Counted from the stretch's first letter, positions 6,693-13,933 are shown. The stretch: 15,836 nucleotides of DNA from Nitrospirales bacterium (GCA_020846375.1 JADLDZ010000049.1:1-15836), one strand, 5' to 3'. The notes: generated by a model not told the origin, from the sequence alone. Made by a program: numbers and translations.

Positions 6693-7592
6693 ATGCTCTT
6701 CCAGCAATTGATCAACGGCCTTACCCTGGGCGGAGTCTATGCCATTGTCGCCCTCGGCTACACCATGGTGTACGGGATCCTCGAGCTCATCAACTTCGCC
6801 CATGGGGAGATCTATATGCTCGGTGCATACCTCGGCATTATTTTCCTGGGGATCTTCACCGCCATCGGACTGACGGAGGCGAATCTTCCCCTTGCTCTCT
6901 TCCTTACGGTGCTCCTTGCCGTATTCTTCTGCGCGGCATACGGCTTCACCATGGAAAAAGTCGCGTACAAGCCCCTGCGGAACGCGCCGCGCCTCAGTCC
7001 GCTGATCAGCGCCATCGGCGTTTCCCTCTTTCTCCAGAATTATGTCATGCTCACCCAGGGAGCGACGGACAAGGTCTTTCCCTCCCGCTTCGGAGAGAGC
7101 CGGATCACTATCATGAACGGGGAGATCACCTTCCTCCAGATCCTGATCATCGCCGTATCGGCGCTGATCATGCTGTCGCTTCATCTCTTCAGGAAGACGC
7201 GCTGGGGGAAGGCCATGCGGGCTGCCACCCAGGACAAGACCATGGCGGCCCTGGTGGGGATCAATGTAGACGGCGTCATTTCCCTGACCTTTTGCATCGG
7301 GGCTGCCCTGGCCGCCGTGGCGGGGGTAATGGTTGCCGCTTACTACGGACTGGTGAATCACTTTATCGGATATGTTGCGGGGATCAAGGCTTTTACCGCC
7401 GCTGTTCTGGGAGGCATCGGGAGCATTCCCGGCGCCATGCTGGGGGGTATCCTCCTGGGCCTGGCGGAGAGCACCGGGGCCGCCTACCTCTCCAGCGAGT
7501 ACAAGGATGCGTACGCCTTCGTCATCCTGCTCATCATCCTGCTCATCAAGCCGTCGGGCATCCTGGGAAGGCGTTCCGAGGAAAAGGTGTGA
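6693..7592 (+). CDS. livH: Branched-chain amino-acid ABC transporter permease LivH
   Basis: A 299-residue polytopic inner-membrane permease of the LivH family, close to the usual ~300 residues. It opens with MLFQQLINGLTLGGVYAIVA and contains GYTMVYGILELINFAHGE, the characteristic first family block. RAATQDKTMAALVGINVD is the cytoplasmic EAA-type loop that contacts the ATPases, and AVLGGIGSIPGAMLGGILLG is the late conserved block. It pairs with LivM to form the channel for leucine, isoleucine and valine, or related amides and dicarboxylates in some Liv systems; the substrate cannot be fixed from the permease. Its stop overlaps the livM GTG start by four bases (GTGA). The ATG lies directly downstream of a -10 hexamer with no ribosome binding site. 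Confidence 0.93.
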   Translation: MLFQQLINGLTLGGVYAIVALGYTMVYGILELINFAHGEIYMLGAYLGIIFLGIFTAIGLTEANLPLALFLTVLLAVFFCAAYGFTMEKVAYKPLRNAPRLSPLISAIGVSLFLQNYVMLTQGATDKVFPSRFGESRITIMNGEITFLQILIIAVSALIMLSLHLFRKTRWGKAMRAATQDKTMAALVGINVDGVISLTFCIGAALAAVAGVMVAAYYGLVNHFIGYVAGIKAFTAAVLGGIGSIPGAMLGGILLGLAESTGAAYLSSEYKDAYAFVILLIILLIKPSGILGRRSEEKV

Positions 7593-8785
7593 GAGCGGGA
7601 GCCCGGGATGCGGAGCTCCATGGCGGGGATGCCGCAGGGAAGATCCGGGCATTGTTTGGCCGGTCTCCCCTTTTCCGCTCCCTGGTCATCGGGGCCTGGG
7701 CCGGTCTGCTGCTCCTTCCCTTCAAGAATGTCCGGGCTGCATTGCTGCTTTTCATGACGGTCGCCGCCGGCCTGGTCCTCTTGTATGGCGCACGTGCTTT
7801 CGGCAGGACGGAGGCATGGAAGAAGAGCGCCTTCCGGGCGCTGCTGCAAAGAGGGGCCCGGTCCGTGTCCCCGTATGCACGCTCTTCGGTTCTCCCTGTT
7901 CTGCTTGCCGTATTCCTCGTGGTGCCCCTTGCCGTAAAGGATTACTACCTCGATGTGCTGGTCATGGCGGGCATCTATACCCTTCTTGCCCTGGGCCTCA
8001 CGATCATCGTGGGATTCACCGGCCTTCTCAACCTGGGCTTCGCCGCCTTTTATGCGGTCGGGGCATATGCCTATGCCCTCCTCAACACGAAGGCGGGGAT
8101 CGGCTTCTGGCCCTCCCTGCCACTGGCGGCCTCCGCCGCATCGCTTGCCGGCCTCCTCCTCGCCATACCCGCCCTGAGGCTCCGCGGCGACTACCTCGCC
8201 ATCGTGACTCTCGGCTTCGGTGAAATCCTTCACCTGGTGTTGAATAACTGGGACAGCCTCACCAACGGGCCCAACGGGATCGCGGGAATAGCCCCTCCTT
8301 CGCTGGCGGGGTTCTCCCTGGGTGCGCTGCGGCCCTACTATTACCTTGTCCTGGTATTTGTCATTCTTGCCGGTATCAGCGTCGTACGCGTGAAGAATTC
8401 GCGCATCGGGAGGGGGTGGATCGCCATTCGGGAAAACGAGATCGCTGCGGCCTCTCTCGGGATCGATGCCACGAAGTACAAGCTCCTGGCCTTTGCCGCC
8501 GGCACCTTCTGGGCCGGCATCGCCGGTGCGCTGTTTGCGGCGAAGATGCGCTTTGTCTCCCCTGAAAGTTTCACCTTTACGGAATCCGGTCTCATCCTGA
8601 GCATGGTGATCCTGGGGGGCCTGGGCAACCCTTATGGAGCCGCGGCCGGCGCCTTCCTCCTGGTGATTCTTCCGGAGGTGCTCCGGGATCTGCAGCTGTA
8701 CCGGATGCTGATCCTGGGCATCGGGCTTGTCCTGCTCATGGTCTTCAGACCTCAGGGATTGCTGGGGGGGAGGGGAGGAAAATAG
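7589..8785 (+). CDS. livM: Branched-chain amino-acid ABC transporter permease LivM
   Basis: A 398-residue permease. The N-terminal ~110 residues hold two extra membrane segments and a basic linker, as in E. coli LivM (DUF3382 region). The core then begins at about YLDVLVMAGIYTLLALGLTI, with VGFTGLLNLGFAAFYAVGAY, LRLRGDYLAIVTLGFGEI, NGPNGIAGI, the cytoplasmic loop AIRENEIAAASLGIDATKYK, SPESFTFTESG and VILGGLGNPYGA. The start is GTG at 7589: it overlaps the livH stop as GTGA and has GAGG seven bases upstream. The frame is open further 5' inside livH, but that part is an out-of-frame shadow of livH. It forms the transport heterodimer with LivH. Confidence 0.93.
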   Translation: MRAGARDAELHGGDAAGKIRALFGRSPLFRSLVIGAWAGLLLLPFKNVRAALLLFMTVAAGLVLLYGARAFGRTEAWKKSAFRALLQRGARSVSPYARSSVLPVLLAVFLVVPLAVKDYYLDVLVMAGIYTLLALGLTIIVGFTGLLNLGFAAFYAVGAYAYALLNTKAGIGFWPSLPLAASAASLAGLLLAIPALRLRGDYLAIVTLGFGEILHLVLNNWDSLTNGPNGIAGIAPPSLAGFSLGALRPYYYLVLVFVILAGISVVRVKNSRIGRGWIAIRENEIAAASLGIDATKYKLLAFAAGTFWAGIAGALFAAKMRFVSPESFTFTESGLILSMVILGGLGNPYGAAAGAFLLVILPEVLRDLQLYRMLILGIGLVLLMVFRPQGLLGGRGGK

Positions 8786-8786
8786 G

Positions 8787-9551
8787 GTGTACCTGGCTGA
8801 AGTCAGAGATCTGACCAGGAGCTTCGGAGGCATCCGCGCTATCGAGGAAGTGAGCTTCAGGGTGGAAGCGGGCGCCATTGTCGGCATTATCGGACCGAAC
8901 GGAGCGGGAAAGACCACCCTGTTCAATTGCCTGACCGGCATTACCCGTCCGACCGGAGGAACCATACATTTCAGGGGGAGGGAGATCTCTACCCTTCCCG
9001 TCCACCGCATTGCGGAGCTCGGCATTGCCCGCACCTTTCAGAACATACGGCTCTTTTCAGAAATGACGGTGATGGAAAACGTCATGGCCGCGCAGCATGC
9101 GAGGACGCGCTACGGACTGGTGAGCGCACTCCTGCGTGGAGCGGGATTCAGGCGGAAGGAGAAGACCATCAGGGAGAAGGCGTTCGAGTACCTGGAGCTG
9201 GCGGGCCTTGAGGATTGTACGGATACGACTGCGGGGAATCTGCCGTACGGCCGCCAGAGGCGGCTCGAGATCGCCCGGGCGCTGGCGACGGAGCCCCTGA
9301 TCGTCCTCCTGGATGAGCCGACGGCGGGCATGAACCCCCGTGAAACCACGGAAATCATGGAGCTGATCGGGAGGATCAGGGAGATGGGGAAGACCGTGCT
9401 GCTCATCGAGCATGACATGCGCCTCGTCATGGGCATTTCGGAAAGGATCATTGTGCTCGACCACGGGGTGAAGATAGCGGAGGGCACCCCTGAAGAAGTG
9501 AAAAACGATCCTCTGGTCATCGAGGCATACCTGGGAAAGGAAGTGCAGTGA
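8787..9551 (+). CDS. livG: Branched-chain amino-acid ABC transporter ATP-binding protein LivG
   Basis: A 254-residue ATPase subunit. Walker A is GPNGAGKTTLFN; GIARTFQNIRLF is the LivG-type Q-loop; the signature is NLPYGRQRRLEIARAL, a variant of the usual LSYGQQRRLEIARAL; Walker B is LIVLLDEPTAGMNP; and the switch is LLIEHDM with His. The C-terminus keeps the family HGVKIAEGTPEEV block. The GTG at 8787 starts one base after the livM stop, with GGAGG eight bases upstream, so it is translationally linked to livM. It works as a heterodimer with LivF on the cytoplasmic face of LivHM. Confidence 0.93.
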   Translation: MYLAEVRDLTRSFGGIRAIEEVSFRVEAGAIVGIIGPNGAGKTTLFNCLTGITRPTGGTIHFRGREISTLPVHRIAELGIARTFQNIRLFSEMTVMENVMAAQHARTRYGLVSALLRGAGFRRKEKTIREKAFEYLELAGLEDCTDTTAGNLPYGRQRRLEIARALATEPLIVLLDEPTAGMNPRETTEIMELIGRIREMGKTVLLIEHDMRLVMGISERIIVLDHGVKIAEGTPEEVKNDPLVIEAYLGKEVQ

Positions 9552-9651
9552 ACGGCAGAGTATTCTCTCCTGTTCCAAAACCTGGCGGATATTCCCTCTC
9601 CTCCATAGGGCGATGCCCGGTCCGCGGGATTTTCATTGCCGGAGAAGCGGC

Positions 9652-10350
9652 ATGCTGACGCTCAGGGCGGTCCACGCTTCCTATGGCCCCATAAAGGCCG
9701 TCAGGGGCATTGACCTCGAGGTGCACAAAGGGGAGATCGTCTGCCTCATCGGCGGCAACGGTGCGGGAAAGACCACCACCCTGATGGCTGTTTCGGGCAT
9801 CGTAAAGCCGGATGCGGGGAGCCTCTTCTTCAAGGGAGAGTGTCTCAACGGCGTGCCCGCGCACGAGGTGGTCAGAAGGGGGATCTGCCAGGTGCCGGAG
9901 GGCAGGAGGATCTTCCCGGCGCTGACGGTGCAGGAGAACCTCGAGATGGGGGCGTTTCTGCGGACAAAGGATTTCAGCAGGAACAGGGAAAGGGTCTTTA
10001 CCCTCTTCCCGGTGCTGAAAGACCGCAAAAACCAACTGGGGGGGACGCTGAGCGGAGGCGAACAGCAGATGCTGGCCGTGGGCAGGGCACTGATGGCGAA
10101 CCCGTCGCTGCTCCTGCTCGACGAGCCGTCCCTCGGCCTCGCCCCGATCATGGCCAGCAAGATCTTCAGGACCATCAGGGAGATCAACGAAGAGGGGGTC
10201 ACCATCCTCCTCGTCGAGCAGAATGCAAAAGCGGCGCTGAAGCTCTCTCACCGGGGATATGTCATCGAGAACGGGACCATCGCCCTGCAGGGCAGGGGGG
10301 CGGACCTCCTGGAGAACGAAGAGGTGAAGAGGGCATACCTGGGGGAATGA
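9652..10350 (+). CDS. livF: Branched-chain amino-acid ABC transporter ATP-binding protein LivF
   Basis: A 232-residue ATPase of normal LivF length. Walker A is GGNGAGKTTTLM; GICQVPEGRRIFPALTVQENLEMG carries the Q-loop; the signature is LSGGEQQMLAVGRALM; Walker B is LLLLDEPSLGLAP; and the switch position is LLVEQN with Gln, normal for LivF. ATG 9652 has GGAG seven bases upstream and precedes MLTLRAVHASYG, the expected N-terminus; an in-frame ATG at 9613 would add 13 non-conserved residues. A 100-base gap separates it from livG, unlike the tight spacing of livH, livM and livG, and nothing recognisable lies in the gap. Confidence 0.93.
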   Translation: MLTLRAVHASYGPIKAVRGIDLEVHKGEIVCLIGGNGAGKTTTLMAVSGIVKPDAGSLFFKGECLNGVPAHEVVRRGICQVPEGRRIFPALTVQENLEMGAFLRTKDFSRNRERVFTLFPVLKDRKNQLGGTLSGGEQQMLAVGRALMANPSLLLLDEPSLGLAPIMASKIFRTIREINEEGVTILLVEQNAKAALKLSHRGYVIENGTIALQGRGADLLENEEVKRAYLGE

Positions 10351-10379
10351 AGTTTCTCTGTCGGAGTGAGGACGGCGGC

Positions 10380-10421
10380 AGAGGAACGGGGAAGAGCGGG
10401 TTGAAGATTTCCTCTCTTTTT
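10380..10421 (+). terminator. Possible intrinsic terminator after livF
   Basis: AGAGGAA (10380-10386) pairs with TTCCTCT (10409-10415), followed by C and TTTTT. The 22-base loop is long for a terminator, and the right arm lies inside the acylphosphatase promoter, so this is tentative. Confidence 0.3.
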
Positions 10422-10429
10422 CGTATAGT
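10401..10429 (+). promoter_or_regulatory. Promoter of the acylphosphatase gene
   Basis: TTGAAG (10401-10406), exactly 17 bases, TATAGT (10424-10429). The predicted start is near 10436, leaving a leader of about 56 nt that carries an AAAGGAGG ribosome binding site before the ATG. Confidence 0.6.
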
Positions 10430-10491
10430 TCTTCTATCAGCAGGAGTAAATTCTTCGTGCCTCTTCCCGGCGGCGTGAAAGGAGGTTTCGG

Positions 10492-10767
10492 ATGCCGTCC
10501 CGTGCGCATCTCCTGATTTCCGGACGTGTCCAGGGTGTGTATTACCGCGGTTTTACCGAAGAGGTGGCCCGTTCCCTCGGGTTAAAGGGATGGGTGCGCA
10601 ATCTGCCCGACAGGAGGGTGGAGGCGGTCTTCGAGGGGGAGAGGGACGCCGTGGAGCAGGCCATCCTGCGGTGCAGGCAAGGCACCCCGGCAGCCCATGT
10701 CACCGGCATGGACGTCACCTGGGAGGAGCCCGTGGAAGGCTTGAAGGGTTTCGAGATCAGGTACTGA
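10492..10767 (+). CDS. acyP: Acylphosphatase
   Basis: A 91-residue protein of standard acylphosphatase size, which hydrolyses carboxyl-phosphate anhydrides such as acetyl phosphate or 1,3-bisphosphoglycerate. The phosphate-binding loop GRVQGVYYRGF gives catalytic Arg19, and GWVRNLPDRRVEAVFEG gives catalytic Asn37. The C-terminus GFEIRY matches the family end. AAAGGAGG lies six bases before the ATG. It has its own promoter and is convergent with the HD-GYP gene, with only 10 bases between the two stop codons. Its physiological substrate here is unknown. Confidence 0.93.
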   Translation: MPSRAHLLISGRVQGVYYRGFTEEVARSLGLKGWVRNLPDRRVEAVFEGERDAVEQAILRCRQGTPAAHVTGMDVTWEEPVEGLKGFEIRY

Positions 10768-10777
10768 CACACCCTGT

Positions 10778-12058
10778 TCAGCTCCGCTGCCCTCCATTCA
10801 GCAGTTGCTTGATGGACTGGTAGCCTGCGCTCGCTTTCCGCTGCTCCTGTATGCGGATATCGTTCAGATGGCCGAAATAGGTGCTCGCAATGCCGACGAT
10901 GCTGTGGTCGAGGGCGCTGTTCTGCGCCATATCCTGGATCACTTTCAGGGCGTGCTCTCCTGTCATTCCGCTGCGGTAGGGCCTGTCTTCCGTGACGGCG
11001 GTGAAGACGTCCGCCACCGCCATGATGCGGGAGCCGATGGGGAGACTGTTTCCTTTGAGGCGGAAAGGATAGCCGGTCCCGTCAATTCTTTCATGGTGCA
11101 GGGCGCCCCAGGTATGAATCGTCCCGAGCCCCGCCACTCCCTCCAGCACCCGGTAGGAATGATAGACATGGCTTTTGATTATGTTGAATTCTCCTTCGGT
11201 GAGTTTGCCGGGCTTGTCCAGGATTTCCGGCGGGATCGCCAGCTTCCCGATATCGTGAAGGAACCCCGCGATCGTCATCATTACGCATTCAGTGTCGGAA
11301 AAGCCCATCATCTGCGCCAGCAGTGAGGCTACCGCGCTCACTCCCGCGGAGTGGACGGCGGTAAAGGTGCTCCGGTAATCGATGACATGACTGAAAATCC
11401 TCGAAATGCCCAGAAGCTCCTGCGTATTCAGCTCATGGTGGGGCAGGGCCTCCCTGTCTGCAATGATCTGGGGGATCTCGGGGGAGGTGGCATCGAACCA
11501 GAAGGACTCCCTGACCGCAAGATCTTCGAATGCCTCCAGCAGTTCCGGCATGAACAGCTTCCCCGAGTGGCACTTGATCGCGGCTGCGATATGCTTTTTC
11601 TGGCTGAGGATTTCCGTGTTCCTGCAAATCAGCACCTCGATCCTGTCGGCGAGGTGGAGGATATGGGCGCCGAGGGGCACCTCCTCACCGAGGCTGCGGC
11701 GGCCGCTGCCGTGGTCCCAGTGGGTATGGTGATGGCGGATGATCTTTGCAGCCCCGGAGAAAAGATTGTACTCCTTCGCCAGCAGGTACCCTCTTTCGGC
11801 ATGGAGATGCGGGTTTGCCATCTCGAACTCCAGGGCCTCGAATTTCTCCTGCATCGAGAAGACGCCGATATCATGGATGGTCGCGGCGAGAAAGATCTCT
11901 GCGGTCTCCCGGCGGGATACGCCGAAAGCCTGAGCGATTTCGCTCGCAATAATCGCCACCCTGAGGTGATGGTTGGCTACCTGCGGGCTCACGAAGTCCA
12001 GCACCCGTGAAAAAGCGAGGATGAAGTCGGAAAGATGGATTTTCGGGTTCTTCTGCAT
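10778..12058 (-). CDS. Tandem HD / HD-GYP phosphodiesterase (c-di-GMP)
   Basis: A 426-residue soluble protein with two HD-superfamily halves. The N-terminal half has HLRVAIIASEIA, IHDIG (His62-Asp63), HAERGYLLA, IIRHHHTHWDHG and HLADRIEVL, so it keeps metal ligands but lacks a GYP motif. The C-terminal half (about 230-400) is a full HD-GYP: HSAGVSAVA, LHDIGKLAIPPEILDKPGKL (His268-Asp269), ALHHERIDGTGYPFRL (GYP 329-331) and VADVFTAVTEDRPYR. HD-GYP enzymes hydrolyse c-di-GMP to pGpG or GMP, so this may oppose the GGDEF-EAL protein in the same window. No sensor or receiver domain is attached; the first HD half may be regulatory. The ATG at 12058 lies seven bases from a TATACT -10 with no ribosome binding site at normal distance. 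Confidence 0.9.
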   Translation of the reverse strand: MQKNPKIHLSDFILAFSRVLDFVSPQVANHHLRVAIIASEIAQAFGVSRRETAEIFLAATIHDIGVFSMQEKFEALEFEMANPHLHAERGYLLAKEYNLFSGAAKIIRHHHTHWDHGSGRRSLGEEVPLGAHILHLADRIEVLICRNTEILSQKKHIAAAIKCHSGKLFMPELLEAFEDLAVRESFWFDATSPEIPQIIADREALPHHELNTQELLGISRIFSHVIDYRSTFTAVHSAGVSAVASLLAQMMGFSDTECVMMTIAGFLHDIGKLAIPPEILDKPGKLTEGEFNIIKSHVYHSYRVLEGVAGLGTIHTWGALHHERIDGTGYPFRLKGNSLPIGSRIMAVADVFTAVTEDRPYRSGMTGEHALKVIQDMAQNSALDHSIVGIASTYFGHLNDIRIQEQRKASAGYQSIKQLLNGGQRS

Positions 12059-12065
12059 CGTCGAT

Positions 12066-12071
12066 AGTATA
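12066..12071 (-). promoter_or_regulatory. -10 element of the HD-GYP gene, leaderless geometry
   Basis: Minus-strand TATACT is seven bases from the ATG at 12058, giving a predicted start at about 12059. No clear -35 is seen. The only Shine-Dalgarno-like GAGAGGG lies upstream of the -10, so it would not be in the mRNA. Confidence 0.45.
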
Positions 12072-12155
12072 GATCCCTCTCAGTAATCAGGAATGAAGAA
12101 AGAAATTTCTCCTTCTGTACTGCATCTTCGGGTCTGCGCGCCGATGGGATAACAC

Positions 12156-12179
12156 ATTGTATCCTATATAAGAAACAAT
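12156..12179 (+). promoter_or_regulatory. 24-bp near-palindrome, candidate operator between the HD-GYP gene and bioB
   Basis: Arms ATTGTATC (12156-12163) and GAAACAAT (12172-12179) flank CTATATAA; 10 of 12 symmetric base pairs match. It lies in the divergent intergenic region, about 60 bp upstream of the -10 of the bioB unit and about 85 bp from the HD-GYP -10. The TTGT/ACAA ends recall BirA-type biotin operators, but the arms lack the TAAACC/TTAACC core and the spacing is shorter, so the regulator is unassigned. Confidence 0.4.
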
Positions 12180-12235
12180 AGTAAACAACGGAAAATGCTT
12201 TTCCCGGGACGGAACGGAAAAGATCTTTTTTCTTG

Positions 12236-12244
12236 TGCTACTAT
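12236..12244 (+). promoter_or_regulatory. Extended -10 promoter of the small ORF-bioB unit
   Basis: TGC followed by TACTAT (12239-12244), a TGn-extended -10, lies five bases before the ATG at 12250. No good -35 is visible at 16-18 bases. Confidence 0.45.
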
Positions 12245-12249
12245 ATTCA

Positions 12250-12336
12250 ATGGGGGTGAAGATGTCTGTAGATCTCTTCAGTGCTGCTGACGCGGTGATC
12301 CCTGCAGCGTACTTCCCGGAAGAGGAAATCCCATGA
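12250..12336 (+). CDS. Small ORF (28 codons) overlapping the bioB start
   Basis: ATG at 12250 opens a 28-residue frame, MGVKMSVDLF onward, ending in an acidic stretch (PEEEIP). Its TGA stop (12334-12336) overlaps the bioB ATG (12333-12335) as ATGA, the classic translational-coupling arrangement. It begins immediately after a -10 hexamer, so it could be the leaderless first cistron; an internal ATG at 12262 with GGGGGTG just upstream is an alternative start. No similarity is recognised. It could be a regulatory leader peptide, an unannotated small protein or a chance ORF. Confidence 0.35.
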   Translation: MGVKMSVDLFSAADAVIPAAYFPEEEIP

Positions 12337-13352
12337 CCATGAACGCTCTTGTCCATAAAATTCTTGAAGAGGTGCCGATGACGAGACAGGAGGCCCTTGC
12401 CCTTGCCGCCCGCGCCGGGAGCCGAAGGGTGGACCTCTTTGAGCTTTTTGCAGGGGCGGGCAGGATACGGGAGGCGTTCAGGGGGGATTCCGTGGACCTC
12501 TGTGCCATTATTAACGCCAAATCAGGGGCTTGTCCCGAAGACTGCTCCTATTGCGCCCAATCCTCCCGGAACAGGACCGGCGTCGCCGTCTATCCCCTGC
12601 TGTCCAGGGAGGCTGTCCTGGAGAAGGCGGTGGAGGCGAGAGAGGCGGGCGTCAGGCGGTTCTGCATCGTCACCAGCGGAAGGAAGGCAGACGGAAAAGA
12701 GCTGAAGAAGATCGCCCTGATGGTGCAGGAGGTGAGGAAGACGGGGCTTCTCCCCTGCGCGACGCTCGGCCTGCTGGAGAAAGAGGAGCTTTCTTTCCTG
12801 AGGGAGTACGGGCTCGAGCGGTACCATCATAACCTGGAGACCTCGGAAAGACTCTTCCCGGAAATATGCAGGACCCATACCTATTACGACAAACTGAGAA
12901 CCATAGAGGCGGCCCGGTCCGCCGGCCTTTCCGTATGCTCCGGCGGCATTTTCGGCCTGGGGGAGACATGGGAGGACAGGGTGGACATGGCGCTCGCCCT
13001 GCGGGAGCTGGATGTCGATTCCATTCCCGTCAACTTCCTTATTCCCGTGCAAGGGACAGCACTGGGGAGCAGACAGCTGCTCCCTCCTCTCGAAGCGCTC
13101 GCCCTTGTTAGCCTTTACCGGTGTCTTTTGCCTGCAAAGGAAATACGGGTCTGCGGGGGAAGAGTCCAGGTGCTCGGGGAGCTCAACGCCCTGGTCTTCA
13201 TGGCAGGGGCCGATTCCCTCCTGACAGGGAATTACCTCACCACCACCGGCAGAACGTATTCCGACGACCTGAAGCTCATCCGGGAATACGGGTTGACGGT
13301 CCCCCCTCCCGGAAAGCAAGGGGGCTGTCAGCAGAACATCTCCACGATATAG
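12333..13352 (+). CDS. bioB: Biotin synthase (radical SAM)
   Basis: A 339-residue radical-SAM enzyme that inserts sulfur into dethiobiotin, the last step of biotin synthesis. GACPEDCSYCAQS holds the CxxxCxxC cluster ligands Cys67, Cys71 and Cys74. Cysteines of the auxiliary [2Fe-2S] site are present in RRFCIVTSG, LLPCATLG and SVCSGGIFGLGE, with the Arg in IRVCGGR. HHNLETSERLF and LTGNYLTTTGR are further signatures. ATG 12333 has AGAGGA six bases upstream, inside the small ORF that overlaps it. No other bio gene is in the window, so biotin genes are dispersed or incomplete. The 3' end overlaps the convergent CAP-domain gene by 25 bp. Confidence 0.96.
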   Translation: MTMNALVHKILEEVPMTRQEALALAARAGSRRVDLFELFAGAGRIREAFRGDSVDLCAIINAKSGACPEDCSYCAQSSRNRTGVAVYPLLSREAVLEKAVEAREAGVRRFCIVTSGRKADGKELKKIALMVQEVRKTGLLPCATLGLLEKEELSFLREYGLERYHHNLETSERLFPEICRTHTYYDKLRTIEAARSAGLSVCSGGIFGLGETWEDRVDMALALRELDVDSIPVNFLIPVQGTALGSRQLLPPLEALALVSLYRCLLPAKEIRVCGGRVQVLGELNALVFMAGADSLLTGNYLTTTGRTYSDDLKLIREYGLTVPPPGKQGGCQQNISTI

Positions 13353-13933
13353 ACCAGGTTCTCCACCCCCAGGGCGACGCCGATGCCTTCACGATCATGG
13401 TCGGGGTTCAGGATGTTCCGCCGGTGCCCGGGGCTTCGCATCCACCCCTGCACTGCGGAGTGGGCGATTTCTTCCAGCGAGCTCCAGGTATAGGAGGGCA
13501 CGTCGTTGCGGTAGAGGATGGACGTATAAAGGGTGCGCTGGTACAGGTTCTCCGCGAGGCCTTCCAGGCGGTAGGCTCCTTTTCGTTTTGCGCAGCGGTA
13601 TCCGTCCCGGAGTCCCCGCGCCGTGGGGTCCTCCCCTTTGCGGTTCGCGTGGCTGAAATAGCCGTGCACCGCCATGTCCCTGCCATGGCTGCGGGCGGTG
13701 GCACTCAACCTCTCATCCCAGTGCAGCGGCGCAAGGCCGTTCTCCTCCCTTTCGCTGTTGACCAGTTCATGGATGCGCTTTTCCAGCGCGGCGGAGGAAA
13801 CCGCCGCCGGCTTCGTCCGCACCGCAGCGGCGATGGAGGGGGCATCTGCCATGAGTATCAATAAGAAGAAGAGAATCGATACGCAGAATACCGGCACCCC
13901 TCTGCCCCTGACTCCCTTTCTGAATACCTGCAT
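13328..13933 (-). CDS. Secreted CAP-domain (SCP/PR-1-like) protein
   Basis: A 201-residue protein with a basic N-terminus and hydrophobic segment (about residues 13-30), then a possible signal-peptidase site near AAA at 35-37, so probably exported. The rest is a CAP domain: IHELVNSEREENGLAPLHWDERLSATA (start of the fold), HGYFSHAN (His95), GLAENLY (Glu128), AVQGWMRSPGHRRNIL (His170) and REGIGVAL. These residues form the CAP cavity; bacterial members have no single agreed function. A strong AAGGAGG lies seven bases before the ATG at 13933. It is convergent with bioB and its last codons overlap the bioB 3' end. Upstream it is divergent from ppdK. Confidence 0.9.
   Translation of the reverse strand: MQVFRKGVRGRGVPVFCVSILFFLLILMADAPSIAAAVRTKPAAVSSAALEKRIHELVNSEREENGLAPLHWDERLSATARSHGRDMAVHGYFSHANRKGEDPTARGLRDGYRCAKRKGAYRLEGLAENLYQRTLYTSILYRNDVPSYTWSSLEEIAHSAVQGWMRSPGHRRNILNPDHDREGIGVALGVENLVYIVEMFC

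Noticed and set aside
6678..7652. 324-aa minus-strand ORF opposite livH
   Set aside because: Shadow of livH, which has all the family blocks.
7484..9034. 516-aa minus-strand ORF antisense to livH/livM/livG
   Set aside because: Low-complexity charged composition, no motif, and it spans three well-supported genes on the other strand.
12156..12179. BirA or BioR operator controlling bioB
   Set aside because: Arms lack the TAAACC/TTAACC core and the spacing of BirA sites, and the centre does not match TTATNNATAA of BioR; kept only as an unassigned palindrome.
13328..13933. Allergen V5 or toxin function for the CAP protein
   Set aside because: The fold is clear but bacterial CAP proteins have varied, mostly unknown roles; nothing here supports a specific one.
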